64,000 bases of DNA from Kaistella gelatinilytica (GCF_015679325.1 NZ_JADPVI010000001.1:620001-684000); one strand, 5' to 3'; counted from the first letter of the stretch, positions 43,319 through 53,580 are shown. Notes: generated from the letters alone by a model not told the origin. A program made the numbers and translations.

Positions 43319-44560
43319 TTATTTCATGTCATACATCACCAAAGCTGTTACCAGTTTCGGTTCAATATAAGTGCATTTTGGAGGCATTACTATTTTGTTG
43401 TCCGAAACTTTTAGCAAGTCATTAAAACTGATGGGGTAAATTCCAAATCCAACTTTATATTCGCCGGAATCTACATTTTCTTTTAGATCGATAATCCCTT
43501 CAACTGCAGAATTTCCTTTGCAATACGTAATTTTATCTGTCGTTTTCGGATCTGTAATTCCCAGAATATTTTTAAAAACAAATTCTTCTAAAAGGAAATG
43601 GTCAAGATCATTAAAATCTCCCTGTTTTTTTCTGACATCATGTTTTACATGAAGAGAATAAAATCTTCCACCCAAATACATCGAAATATGGAATTTCTGA
43701 GAAGGATAATACGGAGTTTCTCCCTTGTCATGAACTAAAAAAGTTTCTTCTATCTTCTTTAAAAACTCATCTTCAGAAAGTCCGTTGAGATCTTTTAAAA
43801 GTCTGTTATAATCATGAATCTTGATGGATTGATTGGATACGATATAACTGAAGACAAAATTATAATGCTCAGTTCCGTTGTGCTTCTTGTTTTTGTCCTG
43901 AAGGTTTTTCGCATTCAAAGCAGTAGAGCCGATCCGGTGATGACCATCTGCAATATAAAACGAATCGATCTGTTCGATAACATCTTTAAACTCCTTCATT
44001 TTTAAACGATTATCGATGCGCCAAACTTTGTGTCTGGTTCCATGATCATCTAAATAATTGAGTATTGGAACATTTTTTTCTTCGTGATTCATCAACAATT
44101 CCACCTTCGGATTAGCGATATAAGTAAGCAGAACAGGTTCTGCCTGAATATTAACTTTTTCTAAATAATAAGCAAGCTTTTCCTTCTTCTGAGTAAGGGT
44201 TGATTCATGCTTTTTTATTTTTCCATTCCTGAAATCATCAACGCTTACCAAACCCAAAAGTCCACGAAATACAGATTTATTAGGTAAAAACTGCTCATAA
44301 AGATAATAAGAAGAGGGATCCTGAACGACAACTTTATCGTCGAGAAGTTCTTCAAAATTAGTTCGGATCTTTCGAAGGTTGCGATCAACATCTTTAGATT
44401 TACTTACCACATAAGGTTTTATCATCTGAATATAAGATGATTCCGTTTGTGCTTTTTTGTTGATCTCTTCCTGAGAAAAATTATCCAGAGGATGAGTGGG
44501 AAAAATTTCAACGAAGTCTTCACTTGGTCGAACGCCCCGAAAAGGTTTGAAGATAGGCAT
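43319..44560 (-). CDS. DUF1015 protein (ParB/SerK-like DGHHR motif)
   Basis: 413 aa, soluble. IFKPFRGVRPSEDF opens the DUF1015 family; FYIADGHHRIGSTALNAK near residue 208 holds a DGHHR motif reminiscent of ParB-fold serine kinases (SbnI, SerK). The PPYDV segment of many family members is replaced here by FPTHPLDNFSQEE. The gene starts 8 bp after serA in a serC-serA-DUF1015 operon that lacks serB, so a step in serine or phosphoserine metabolism is a reasonable inference. Activity not established. Confidence 0.85.
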   Translation of the reverse strand: MPIFKPFRGVRPSEDFVEIFPTHPLDNFSQEEINKKAQTESSYIQMIKPYVVSKSKDVDRNLRKIRTNFEELLDDKVVVQDPSSYYLYEQFLPNKSVFRGLLGLVSVDDFRNGKIKKHESTLTQKKEKLAYYLEKVNIQAEPVLLTYIANPKVELLMNHEEKNVPILNYLDDHGTRHKVWRIDNRLKMKEFKDVIEQIDSFYIADGHHRIGSTALNAKNLQDKNKKHNGTEHYNFVFSYIVSNQSIKIHDYNRLLKDLNGLSEDEFLKKIEETFLVHDKGETPYYPSQKFHISMYLGGRFYSLHVKHDVRKKQGDFNDLDHFLLEEFVFKNILGITDPKTTDKITYCKGNSAVEGIIDLKENVDSGEYKVGFGIYPISFNDLLKVSDNKIVMPPKCTYIEPKLVTALVMYDMK

Positions 44561-44568
44561 TGTGTATT

Positions 44569-45528
44569 CTATAGTTTCGTTTTAATTGCAATAATTTGAT
44601 TGGCCAGTTCAGTTCCGATCTTTTCCTGAGCATCTAAAGTATTTCCCCCTAAATGTGGAGAAAGTGATAGATTTGGATTCATCAAAAGTGGAAGTTCGGG
44701 AGCGGGTTCATTTTCAAAAACATCTAAAGCAGCACCTGCAACTTTTCCTGATTCAATTGCTTTTAATAGCTCAACCTCATTCAGAACGCCACCTCTAGCA
44801 GTATTTACAATAAATACGCCATCTTTCATTTTTTCAAACTGAGGCGCATCTAAAATATATTCTGTCGTTTTTGGCGTGTTGATGCTGATAAATTCGGTGT
44901 CTTTCAAAAACTCATCCCAATCCTGAGTAGAGGTAATTTCGAAATCTACATTTTGACCATCGAAAAAGCTTAAAGAAATTTTTTCAGTTTTTGGTTTTCT
45001 GGTCAGAACTTTTACATTCATGCCTAAAGAAATTCCCATCTTGATGACTTCTTTCCCGATGCCACCAAAACCAATTACACCAAGATTTTTACCTTCTAAT
45101 TCTACTGCTTTTGAAAAAGATTTTTTCATGGCAGAAAAATGAGTATCGCCTTCTAATGGCATTAATCGATTGGATTCGTGAAGAAATCGTGCTAAGGAGA
45201 AAAAGTGTGCGAAAACCATTTCAGCCACTGATCTTGAAGATGCATTTGGCGTATTGATCACATCAAGGCCTTTTTCTATGGCGTATTCGACATCGATATT
45301 ATCCATTCCGACACCGCCCCGTCCGATAATTTTCAGACTTGAACAAGCATCAATAATATCTTTTCTAACTTTCGTGGCACTTCTTACTAAAAGAACATCA
45401 ATTTTATTTTCATTAATAAAATCAACAAGTTGTTCCTGAGAAACTTTGGCATCTATAAATTCGATTCCTGCTTGCAATAAAGCATTTTTTCCTGATTCTG
45501 AAATTCCGTCGTTTGCTAAAACCTTCAT
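44569..45528 (-). CDS. serA: D-3-phosphoglycerate dehydrogenase, short form
   Basis: 319 aa. NAD-binding motif GVIGFGGIGKEVIKMG (about 153-168), active-site Arg in INTARGGVLNE and His in SPHLGGNTLDA. It oxidises 3-phosphoglycerate to 3-phosphohydroxypyruvate, the first step of serine synthesis. There is no C-terminal ACT domain, so the serine feedback site of long-form enzymes is missing. Middle gene of serC-serA-DUF1015. Other 2-hydroxyacid dehydrogenases look similar; the serC neighbour settles it. Confidence 0.92.
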   Translation of the reverse strand: MKVLANDGISESGKNALLQAGIEFIDAKVSQEQLVDFINENKIDVLLVRSATKVRKDIIDACSSLKIIGRGGVGMDNIDVEYAIEKGLDVINTPNASSRSVAEMVFAHFFSLARFLHESNRLMPLEGDTHFSAMKKSFSKAVELEGKNLGVIGFGGIGKEVIKMGISLGMNVKVLTRKPKTEKISLSFFDGQNVDFEITSTQDWDEFLKDTEFISINTPKTTEYILDAPQFEKMKDGVFIVNTARGGVLNEVELLKAIESGKVAGAALDVFENEPAPELPLLMNPNLSLSPHLGGNTLDAQEKIGTELANQIIAIKTKL

Positions 45529-45568
45529 ATTTTATAATTTAACAAGTTCAAAATAGTTTTTGAATTTG

Positions 45569-46633
45569 TTAGTTAATATTTTTCATTACGTCTACCAAAA
45601 CCTGAACACTTTCGATCGGTAAAGCATTGTACATACTTGCTCTGTACCCTCCAATACTTCTGTGACCATTTAATCCATTGATCCCGGCAGCTTTCCAGGC
45701 AGCATCAAATTCGTCTTTTTTACTGTCATCTAATAATTTGAAACAGGCATTCATTAAAGATCGATCCTCTTTCACACAAAAAGTTTCAAATAAAGGATTG
45801 CGATCGATCTCATCATATAATAATTTCGCTTTGGCCTCATTTCTATTTTCGGCAGCTTCAATTCCGCCATTATTTTCTAAATGCTGCAAGGTAAGAAGCG
45901 TTGCATAAACCGGGAAAACCGGCGGTGTATTGAACATAGAATCTTTTGCGATATGCAAAGAATAATCAAGGTAAGAAGGAATATCTCTTCCTGTTTTTCC
46001 TAAAACACTTTTCTTAACTACAACCATTGTAACTCCGGCTGGTCCCATATTTTTCTGAGCTCCAGCGTAAATAATATCAAATTTTGAGAAATCGATCACG
46101 CGGGAAAAAATATCCGAACTCATATCGCAAACCATCAAAGTATCGACTTCCGGGAAAGATCTCATCTGCGTTCCGTAAATGGTGTTGTTGGAAGTACAGT
46201 GAAAATAATCATATTCATTTCCAATTTTATAACCTTTTGGAATAAAGGAATAGTTTTCCTCTTTCGAAGAACCTACAACATCAACTGTTCCTAACTTTTT
46301 GGCTTCTTTAATTGCTCCTGCTGCCCAAGTTCCGGTATTCACATAAGCGGCTTTTCCATTTTCGCTTTTCATTAAATTAAAAGGCACCATTAAAAACTGT
46401 AAACTCGCACCACCACCAACATAGATCACCTCGTAATCATCGCCCAATTTCATCAATCTTTTTACTATCGCTCTGGCTTCATCCATCACGGGAACGAAAT
46501 CTTTGCTTCGGTGAGAAATCTCGAGAAGAGAAAGACCAATCCCGTTGAAATCTAAGATTGCTGCGGCAGATTTTTCGAAAACCTCCTGCGGCAGAATACA
46601 GGGACCGGCGCTAAAGTTGTGTTTCTTGCTCAT
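45569..46633 (-). CDS. serC: Phosphoserine aminotransferase
   Basis: 354 aa class V aminotransferase. NFSAGPCILPQEV at the N-terminus, SLLEISHRSKDF, VGGGASLQF and the PLP lysine at 194 in AGAQKNMGPAG are all characteristic of SerC. It converts 3-phosphohydroxypyruvate to phosphoserine (and acts in pyridoxal synthesis). First gene of the serine operon, 40 bp before serA and 97 bp after the ferredoxin gene, from which it is separated by a terminator. Confidence 0.96.
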   Translation of the reverse strand: MSKKHNFSAGPCILPQEVFEKSAAAILDFNGIGLSLLEISHRSKDFVPVMDEARAIVKRLMKLGDDYEVIYVGGGASLQFLMVPFNLMKSENGKAAYVNTGTWAAGAIKEAKKLGTVDVVGSSKEENYSFIPKGYKIGNEYDYFHCTSNNTIYGTQMRSFPEVDTLMVCDMSSDIFSRVIDFSKFDIIYAGAQKNMGPAGVTMVVVKKSVLGKTGRDIPSYLDYSLHIAKDSMFNTPPVFPVYATLLTLQHLENNGGIEAAENRNEAKAKLLYDEIDRNPLFETFCVKEDRSLMNACFKLLDDSKKDEFDAAWKAAGINGLNGHRSIGGYRASMYNALPIESVQVLVDVMKNIN

Positions 46634-46696
46634 TTTTTAAGTTTTATAAATTCTTTTAATTAGATTTTCACTTGACATTAAATAGTAGAAGGTCTA

Positions 46697-46724
46697 TAAA
46701 AAAAATGCCCACAATAAGTGAGCA
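46697..46724 (-). terminator. Terminator between ferredoxin gene and serC
   Basis: On the minus strand TGCTCAC / GTGGGCA with one G-T pair and a 5-nt loop, followed by a long T run (46705-46697). Confidence 0.68.
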
Positions 46725-46730
46725 GAATTT

Positions 46731-47081
46731 TTATTCTCCGTGTAAAAATGCTTTTTTCTGGAGCAAGCTCTCCTCAGATTCTACATGATCTTCGTCCGGG
46801 ATACAGCAGTCTACCGGGCAAACTGCAGCACATTGCGGTTCTTCATGGAAACCCATACATTCCGTACATTTATCGGTTACGATGAAATAAACATCGTCGC
46901 TTACTGGTTCCTGGGGTGCATCTGCATCGATCATCAAACCCGATTTCATAACGACTTTTCCTTTCAGCGCAGTACCATCGGAAGCTTTCCAATCTACTGC
47001 ACCTTCATAAATCGCATTATTCGGACATTCTGGTTCACAAGCACCACAATTTATACATTCGTCTGTTATTCTGATAGCCAT
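46731..47081 (-). CDS. 2[4Fe-4S] ferredoxin
   Basis: 116 aa. First cluster CINCGACEPECPNNAIYEG (C-x2-C-x2-C-x3-C at residues 10-20); second cluster CTECMGFHEEPQCAAVCPVDC with the longer C-x2-C-x8-C-x3-C spacing. The middle region (about 28-70) is an insertion found in Bacteroidota and Allochromatium-type ferredoxins. Low-potential electron carrier; partner not identifiable. Divergent from the LuxC-like gene and ended by its own terminator. Confidence 0.93.
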   Translation of the reverse strand: MAIRITDECINCGACEPECPNNAIYEGAVDWKASDGTALKGKVVMKSGLMIDADAPQEPVSDDVYFIVTDKCTECMGFHEEPQCAAVCPVDCCIPDEDHVESEESLLQKKAFLHGE

Positions 47082-47096
47082 TGCTACTTTATTTTT

Positions 47097-47104
47097 TAGA
47101 TTTG
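47097..47104 (+). promoter_or_regulatory. -7 element of the LuxC-like gene
   Basis: TAgaTTTG, 36 bp before ATG 47141. Immediately after it, CAAAATTA (47107-47114) reads TAATTTTG on the minus strand, a -7 candidate for the ferredoxin gene, so the two promoters are nearly back to back. Neither has an ideal -33 element. Confidence 0.45.
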
Positions 47105-47140
47105 TACAAAATTACTAAAATTCCGCCAAATTCCTATATA

Positions 47141-48175
47141 ATGAACAGAGAAAAACAGATTTCAGGACTTAGTCAACTGAGTTTTTATATTAAGAGTTTC
47201 TTAGAAACGAAACCTGAAAATTTTAATGAAAATGATGGACAATTTGCTGCATTGTTACGAAAATCGGAAATTGAAAATTCCTGGTTTACGCAGGAGAGCC
47301 AAAGATTTGCCTTAAATCAATGGGCTGATTTGCTGACAGAGGAAAATTTAAAGGACTGGCTTTCAAATTATAAACCTTCAAATAGTCCGAAAAAAGTAGG
47401 ATTGATTTTGGCTGGAAACATTCCGATGGTCGGCTTTCATGATATAATTTCTGTGATCTTAAGTCAAAATATTGCATTAATTAAATTATCTTCTAAAGAT
47501 CGGACAATTTTGCCTTTTTTACTGAATAAATGGAAGGAGTTTTCTGAAGGAAATATTCAATATGAATTTGTAGAAAGATTGACCGATTTTGATGCAGTAA
47601 TTGCAACAGGTAGCAATAATACCGCGAGATATCTGGAATATTATTTTAAAGATCATTTAAGTATCATCCGCAAAAATAGGACGTCGATCGCAGTTTTAAA
47701 AGGAGACGAAACAGAAGCTGAATTACAACTTTTAGCAGAAGATATTTTCCGCTATTATGGTTTAGGCTGCAGAAACGTAACGCGCCTTTTTATTCCGGAA
47801 GATTTTGTAATTGATGCTTTATTTGAGAATTTCTTAAATTTTAAAGAAGTGATTAATCATAATAAATACGCGAATAATTACGAATACAATCGCGCGATTT
47901 ATCTACTGAATCAAGAGCGTTTTTGGGATAATAATTTTGTGATGTTGAAGGAAGATGAAGCATTATTTTCCCCACTTTCTGTTTTGAATTTTACGCGCTA
48001 TAAAAACTTGGATGAAGTCAAAAATTTCATTCAGGAAAATGAAAAGGACATTCAGGCGATTGTGGCAAAACCGGAACTTGGCTTAGATTCTATTGGCTTA
48101 GGAGAAGCTCAAAATCCCGACCTTAATTGTTTTGCTGATAATGTAAATACTTTAGAATTTTTGAGTGTAATTTAA
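47141..48175 (+). CDS. LuxC-like acyl-CoA reductase
   Basis: 344 aa from ATG 47141; an in-frame ATG at 47081 would overlap the ferredoxin start and is rejected. VGLILAGNIPMVGFHDIISVILSQN (about 85-110), VIATGSNNTARYLEYYF and YYGLGCRNVTRLFIPEDF (with the likely catalytic Cys) match LuxC, an NADPH-dependent acyl-CoA/acyl-protein reductase giving aldehydes. No lux genes are nearby and the organism group is not luminous, so another aldehyde role is likely. Conserved next to ferredoxin in flavobacteria. Confidence 0.85.
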   Translation: MNREKQISGLSQLSFYIKSFLETKPENFNENDGQFAALLRKSEIENSWFTQESQRFALNQWADLLTEENLKDWLSNYKPSNSPKKVGLILAGNIPMVGFHDIISVILSQNIALIKLSSKDRTILPFLLNKWKEFSEGNIQYEFVERLTDFDAVIATGSNNTARYLEYYFKDHLSIIRKNRTSIAVLKGDETEAELQLLAEDIFRYYGLGCRNVTRLFIPEDFVIDALFENFLNFKEVINHNKYANNYEYNRAIYLLNQERFWDNNFVMLKEDEALFSPLSVLNFTRYKNLDEVKNFIQENEKDIQAIVAKPELGLDSIGLGEAQNPDLNCFADNVNTLEFLSVI

Positions 48176-48210
48176 ATTTTTTTCTATATTCGCTTATTAA
48201 ATTTATAAAA

Positions 48211-48897
48211 ATGAATTCATCTGTAATTATTTCCCACGCCGCCGAATCTGAAAGAGCAGAATTTTACAAAAAAACATACACCCATGTTGCAATGGCAATT
48301 TTGGCATTTATCGTTGTCGAAAGTCTTCTACTCAAAGTTGTACCGGAAGAATTAATTCTTAAAATGTTAGGAGGTCGATTTATTTGGCTCGGAATTTTAG
48401 GCTTATTCTGGCTCGGCTCTTATGTCTCCGAAAAATGGACGTTGTCACAGAGCAGATCGGTACAATATGCAGGTTTAGGATTTTATGTCTTGTTGGAAGC
48501 GGTTATCTTTTTACCGCTTATTTACATCGCAGCGAGTTATTCCGGTATTGAAATTATTCAACAGGCCGGAATGATCACGTTAGCGCTTTTTGCAGGATTA
48601 ACTGCAGTTGTTTTCATGACGAATAAAGATTTTTCTTTTCTGCGAACAGCGATCGTAGTAGGTGGATTTATCGCTTTAGGATTGATTGTTGCGGGTGCTA
48701 TTTTTGGTTTCAATTTAGGACTTTGGTTTTCGGTAGGAATGGTCATTTTAGCAAGTGCAAGTATTTTATATCAAACAAGTAAATTAAAAGATACGTATTC
48801 AACGGATCAATATGTTGGCGCATCGCTGCTTTTATTTTCTTCTGTAATGTTGCTGTTCTGGTATATTTTAAGAATTTTAATGTCGAGAAGAGGTTAG
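48211..48897 (+). CDS. Bax inhibitor-1 / YccA-family membrane protein
   Basis: 228 aa with seven hydrophobic helices. FYKKTYTHVAMAILAFIVVE at the start, AGMITLALFAGLTAVVFMTNKDFSFL in the middle and LYQTSKLKDTYSTDQYVGASLLLF at the end are the usual BI-1/YccA landmarks; the paired acidic residues of the pH-gated channel are partly conserved (SKLKDTY). Possible calcium or proton leak channel. TAtaTTcG at 48185-48192 is a weak -7 candidate. Confidence 0.87.
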   Translation: MNSSVIISHAAESERAEFYKKTYTHVAMAILAFIVVESLLLKVVPEELILKMLGGRFIWLGILGLFWLGSYVSEKWTLSQSRSVQYAGLGFYVLLEAVIFLPLIYIAASYSGIEIIQQAGMITLALFAGLTAVVFMTNKDFSFLRTAIVVGGFIALGLIVAGAIFGFNLGLWFSVGMVILASASILYQTSKLKDTYSTDQYVGASLLLFSSVMLLFWYILRILMSRRG

Positions 48898-48940
48898 TCT
48901 TAAATTTTAATAGTTTCGAAATTTTTAGATATAAATATAA

Positions 48941-48968
48941 AACCCAAATGTTGAATTTGGGTTTTTGT
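48941..48968 (+). terminator. Terminator after Bax inhibitor-1 gene
   Basis: AACCCAAAT (48941-48949) / ATTTGGGTT (48955-48963), 5-nt loop, T run. Confidence 0.82.
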
Positions 48969-49022
48969 GTCATAAAACATCTTTTTTGTGAAATATGATT
49001 ACTCTCATATATCAATCACTTT

Positions 49023-49337
49023 CTAAAACCTCGAATTCTTGGGATTCAACATCGTTTGAAAAATCATTACATTTTCTCCAAATGCACCTTCAATTCTGTC
49101 TGTGATATTGATCAATTCAATTTCAATAAAATCCTGACGCTTTTCTTCATTATCGAAAACTAAAAGCAAATTGGTATTATTTCCTTCGCTGATCATTTCG
49201 CTTTCCACTTCAGAGAGAATGTATTTTTCGACATCAATTAAATTCTCTACCATTTGATGAAGATCTTTTTCAATGTAGTTTTCCCAATCTTTGGATATGT
49301 TTTCGGTCGTATGGAAAGTAAGGCTTAAAACGCTCAT
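49023..49337 (-). CDS. DUF4286-like protein
   Basis: 104 aa, small alpha/beta protein. LTFHTTENISKDWENYIEKDLHQMVENLIDVEKYILSEVESE resembles the DUF4286 family of Bacteroidota, which look like ferredoxin-fold proteins related to monooxygenase-type dimers. No catalytic residue evident. Divergent from gyrA, with 150 bp between the two starts. Confidence 0.7.
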   Translation of the reverse strand: MSVLSLTFHTTENISKDWENYIEKDLHQMVENLIDVEKYILSEVESEMISEGNNTNLLLVFDNEEKRQDFIEIELINITDRIEGAFGENVMIFQTMLNPKNSRF

Positions 49338-49487
49338 TATTTTTAACTTTTTTTATGATTTTGATACTGAATTGAGAGGCAAAAATCGGTAAATTTTTCG
49401 TAAATTAGCACGTTATTAAAATCAGAAATTCATGAACTTTCAAGACTATTTATAACTGCTTGATTTTCATTTTATTAAAAAAGATAT

Positions 49488-52136
49488 ATGCATACAGAAG
49501 GAGAAAGGTTAATTCCTATCAACATTGTTGATGAAATGAAATCCTCTTATATCGATTATTCGATGTCGGTAATTGTTTCCAGAGCGTTACCCGATGTAAG
49601 AGATGGCTTGAAGCCGGTCCACAGAAGAGTTCTTTACGGTATGTACGGACTCAACGTTTTTTCAAACAGAAAACATTTAAAGTCAGCCAGAATTGTTGGG
49701 GATGTTCTTGGTAAATATCACCCACACGGGGATTCCTCCGTTTATGATGCGATGGTGAGAATGGCGCAACCCTGGAGTTTGCGTTATCCATTAGTTGACG
49801 GGCAGGGTAACTTTGGTTCAATGGATGGTGATCCACCTGCAGCAATGCGTTACACCGAAGCAAGATTAAAAAAGATTTCAGATGAGATTTTAGCAGATCT
49901 AGATAAAGATACCGTTGAATTTCAGAACAACTTTGATGATTCTATGACAGAACCTAGCGTGATGCCAACGAAAATTCCAAACCTTTTGGTTAATGGAACT
50001 TCTGGGATTGCAGTAGGTATGGCGACAAATATGGCTCCTCATAATTTAACGGAAGTTATTGATGGAATTTGTGCCTATATCGATGATCGCGAAATAACGA
50101 TCGATGAATTAATGAAACACATTATCGCGCCCGATTTCCCAACTGGTGGAATTATTTATGGATATGATGGTGTTCGCGATGCTTTACATACTGGACGTGG
50201 TCGAATCGTTTTGCGTGCAAAAGTAGGTTTTGAAGAAGTACACAACAGAAATGCAATTATCGTTACCGAGATTCCATATCAGGTAAATAAAGCGGAAATG
50301 ATCGCGCGTACTGCAGAATTGGTTAAGGATGAAAAAATAACGGGGATTTATGAGATCCGCGATGAATCTGACAGACAGGGAATGCGGATTGTTTACGAAC
50401 TAAAAAATGATGCGATACCAAATGTGGTTTTAAACATGCTTTATAAATATACAGCATTACAAACTTCATTCAGTGTTAATAATATTGCCTTGGTTAAAGG
50501 TCGTCCTGTTCAGTTAAATGTTAAGGATCTCATTCTTCATTTTGTTGAACACAGACATGAAGTAGTTGTTCGCAGAACAAAATATGACTTAAGAAAAGCA
50601 AGAGAAAGAGCGCATATCCTGGAAGGTTTCATGAAAGTGATCGGAACGCAGGATGCTTTGGATAAAGCGATCGCGATTATCCGTCACAGTTCAAATCCTG
50701 CGGAAGCTAAGGATGGTTTGATGAGTGAGTTTGAACTTTCAGACATTCAGGCACAAGCAGTTCTGGATCTTCGTTTGGCGAGATTGACGGGAATGGAACT
50801 CGACAAAATTCGTGCAGAATATGACGAGATCATGGCTTTGATCAATGATTTGGAAGACATTTTGGCAAATGAGCCTAGAAGATATCAGATCATCAAAGAC
50901 GAACTTTTAGATATGAGAGAAAAGTACGGCGACGAAAGAAGAACGGAAATCGATTATTCCGGTGGCGAAATGTCCATCGAAGATCTAATTCCGGATGAAA
51001 AAGTTGTTTTGACGATTTCTCATGCAGGTTATATTAAAAGGACTTCTCTTTCAGAATATAAAGTTCAAAGTAGAGGTGGAGTTGGTAACCGCGCTGCAAC
51101 AACAAGAGATGAAGATTTCTTAGAATATATTGTAGCAGCAACCAATCACCAATATATGCTCTTCTTTACCGAAAAAGGAAAATGTTTCTGGTTAAGAGTA
51201 TTTGAAATTCCGGAAGGATCGAAAATATCCAAAGGTAGAGCCGTTCAAAATCTGATAAACATTGAACCTGATGATAAAATTAAAGCTTACATCAGAACCA
51301 ATGATTTAAAGGATCAGGAATATATCAATCAGATGAATGTAGTGATGATCACGAAAAACGGAACCATCAAGAAAACATCTTTAGAAGCGTATTCAAGACC
51401 AAGAGTTAATGGAGTAAATGCCATTGAAATTAGAGATAATGACCAACTTTTGGGCGCAAGATTAACAGACGGAAATTCTGAGATCATGATCGCGACCAAA
51501 GACGGTAAATGTATCCGTTTCCCTGAAGAGAAAGCCAGAGCAGTGGGACGTGGTTCCATCGGAGTTCGTGGTATTACCTTGGCGGAAGGCGACGAAGTTA
51601 TTGGTATGATAGTTGTGAACGATGTGCAGAATGAAACCGTTTTGGTAGTTTCTGAGCGTGGTTACGGTAAAAGAACAGCTGTTGAAGATTACAGAATTAC
51701 CAACCGTGGTGGAAAAGGAGTTATCACTTTAAACATTACAGAAAAAACAGGAAATCTGATCGCAATTCAAATGGTAACCGATGATGATGGTTTAATGATC
51801 ATTAATAAATCAGGTGTCGCCATCAGAATGGGAATGGATGAAATGCGCGTAATGGGTAGAAATACTCAAGGTGTGAAAGTAATTAATTTGAAGAAGAATG
51901 ATGAGATCGCTGCCATCGCAAAAGTTGAAATGGATAAAGATGTAGAAGAGATCATCGAAGAAGATTCTGAAGCATTACCGGGAGAAGTAGACAGTAATCT
52001 TGTTGAATTTAGTGATTCTGAACAAACGGGCGATAATGCGATCAGCAACATTGGCGATGAAAAGGAATTGAAAAAGATAGAAGAGGAAGAGGAAAAAGAA
52101 AAAGGGGAAGAAGGTAAATCTGATTCCGAAGATTAA
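49488..52136 (+). CDS. gyrA: DNA gyrase subunit A
   Basis: 882 aa. Catalytic Tyr122 in RYTEARL; quinolone-resistance region [17 protein letters not shown] with Ser83 and Asp87 unchanged (E. coli numbering holds exactly). The GyrA-box variant NRGGKG in the C-terminal beta-pinwheel supports gyrase over topoisomerase IV. The last 50 residues are highly acidic ([26 protein letters not shown]), as in other gyrases. Introduces negative supercoils with GyrB. Degenerate -7 candidate TAaaTTaG at 49401-49408. Confidence 0.97.
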   Translation: MHTEGERLIPINIVDEMKSSYIDYSMSVIVSRALPDVRDGLKPVHRRVLYGMYGLNVFSNRKHLKSARIVGDVLGKYHPHGDSSVYDAMVRMAQPWSLRYPLVDGQGNFGSMDGDPPAAMRYTEARLKKISDEILADLDKDTVEFQNNFDDSMTEPSVMPTKIPNLLVNGTSGIAVGMATNMAPHNLTEVIDGICAYIDDREITIDELMKHIIAPDFPTGGIIYGYDGVRDALHTGRGRIVLRAKVGFEEVHNRNAIIVTEIPYQVNKAEMIARTAELVKDEKITGIYEIRDESDRQGMRIVYELKNDAIPNVVLNMLYKYTALQTSFSVNNIALVKGRPVQLNVKDLILHFVEHRHEVVVRRTKYDLRKARERAHILEGFMKVIGTQDALDKAIAIIRHSSNPAEAKDGLMSEFELSDIQAQAVLDLRLARLTGMELDKIRAEYDEIMALINDLEDILANEPRRYQIIKDELLDMREKYGDERRTEIDYSGGEMSIEDLIPDEKVVLTISHAGYIKRTSLSEYKVQSRGGVGNRAATTRDEDFLEYIVAATNHQYMLFFTEKGKCFWLRVFEIPEGSKISKGRAVQNLINIEPDDKIKAYIRTNDLKDQEYINQMNVVMITKNGTIKKTSLEAYSRPRVNGVNAIEIRDNDQLLGARLTDGNSEIMIATKDGKCIRFPEEKARAVGRGSIGVRGITLAEGDEVIGMIVVNDVQNETVLVVSERGYGKRTAVEDYRITNRGGKGVITLNITEKTGNLIAIQMVTDDDGLMIINKSGVAIRMGMDEMRVMGRNTQGVKVINLKKNDEIAAIAKVEMDKDVEEIIEEDSEALPGEVDSNLVEFSDSEQTGDNAISNIGDEKELKKIEEEEEKEKGEEGKSDSED

Positions 52137-52166
52137 ATAGCAATCAATTTTTTAATATTAAATATA

Positions 52167-53555
52167 ATGAAAAAAATATTTTTAAGCATCGCTTTAGTTT
52201 CTATGACTTTTGCATTTGCACAAAAAAAAGAAATCGCAGCAGCGGTCAAGGCCATTGATGCAGGAGATACTGCGACGGCAACTGCACAAATATCAGCTGC
52301 AGAAGCTTCAATGGGAGGAAAAACAACTTCGTTGGAACCTTCTGTTTTAGAGCAATATTATTATGCAAAAGGACTTTCTCTTTTGAAAGGTGGTAAAAAT
52401 GCAGAAGGTGCATCTTACCTGGCGAAATTGAGCGAACTGGGGAAATCTAAAATTTACTCCGGAAAAGACAGCTCTAAAAACAAAGTTTATTTCGTAGGAA
52501 AAGAAGAAGCTGACAAATCTGGAATTCAAGGTTTAAAAGAAGAATCTTACACCGTAACTTTAGCAGGTAAATTAGCTGGGACAATTAATCCTTTGATCGA
52601 AACTGCCAACAAATCTGCAATGGAGTCCTACAACGCGAAAAATTATTCGGTTGCAGCTCCTAAATTTAAAGAAGTATATGATCTGTTAAGAGCAGGAGGT
52701 GAAGATAACAAACAGTTTCTTTATTACTCTGGTTTAAATTACGCACTTGCTGGTAACAAAGAAGATGCGATCAAAGTTTACAACGATTTGATCAATTCAG
52801 GTTATACAGGAGTTCGTACCACTTATAACGCAACAAGTAAAAAAACTGGAGAAGTAGAACCATTAGACAAAACTTCTTGGGATCTTTATAAAAAAATGGG
52901 TGCAACTTCTGAGTTCACTGATTTTAAAGTAGAAACTTCCAAAAGTATAGAAAACGAGATCTACGAAACCAACGCAGCGTTATTGATCGAAGCTGGAAAA
53001 AACGACGAAGCTTTAGCTTTAATCAAAAAAGGTCTTGAAAAATTTCCTACCAGTGCAAAATTGACAGAATTGCAGGGAACGGCTTATTTTAAATCCGGCA
53101 AAATGGATGAGTTTATTGGAAACCTTAAAACTCAAACTAAAAAAAATCCAAACGATGCCAATGCCTGGTATAATTTAGGTGTTTTGGAAAGTAAAAATCC
53201 GGCAACCGAGGCAGACGCCATCGCTTCTTACAAAAAAGCGGTAGAGATCAAACCTGACATGGTTCAAGCTTGGCAAAATCTTACCTACATTACAATGGGT
53301 GATGATGCAAAAACAATCGATGATTATAATGCAGCCAAAAAAGCAGGAAAAGCTGATGTAGCAAATAAAATTATCGAAGGAAGAAGAGCTAGATTAGCTG
53401 CAACTTTACCTTACGCCGAAAAATGGTATCAAAACGATGCGAATAATATCGACGTTGTGAAATTGCTCAAAGGTCTATACCTGTCTGCTAAAAACGACGC
53501 AAAGTTTCAGGAATTCAAAAAGAAAGAAGCAGAAATGGCTGCATCTCAGAAATAA
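52167..53555 (+). CDS. Exported tetratricopeptide-repeat protein
   Basis: 462 aa. Signal peptide MKKIFLSIALVSMTFAFAQ and TPR-like helix pairs; the clearest repeats are near residues 160-215 and 320-400 (ANAWYNLGVLESKNPATEADAIASYKKAVEIKPD). TPR arrays mediate protein contacts, here in the periplasm. It follows gyrA by 30 bp, an arrangement common in this bacterial group, and may be cotranscribed. Specific role unknown. Confidence 0.85.
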   Translation: MKKIFLSIALVSMTFAFAQKKEIAAAVKAIDAGDTATATAQISAAEASMGGKTTSLEPSVLEQYYYAKGLSLLKGGKNAEGASYLAKLSELGKSKIYSGKDSSKNKVYFVGKEEADKSGIQGLKEESYTVTLAGKLAGTINPLIETANKSAMESYNAKNYSVAAPKFKEVYDLLRAGGEDNKQFLYYSGLNYALAGNKEDAIKVYNDLINSGYTGVRTTYNATSKKTGEVEPLDKTSWDLYKKMGATSEFTDFKVETSKSIENEIYETNAALLIEAGKNDEALALIKKGLEKFPTSAKLTELQGTAYFKSGKMDEFIGNLKTQTKKNPNDANAWYNLGVLESKNPATEADAIASYKKAVEIKPDMVQAWQNLTYITMGDDAKTIDDYNAAKKAGKADVANKIIEGRRARLAATLPYAEKWYQNDANNIDVVKLLKGLYLSAKNDAKFQEFKKKEAEMAASQK

Positions 53556-53580
53556 GATCTACCATAAATAGATTAAAACA

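Noticed and set aside
49488-52136. Topoisomerase IV subunit A (parC)
   Set aside because: GyrA-box-like NRGGKG, acidic tail and exact GyrA spacing in the quinolone region favour gyrA.
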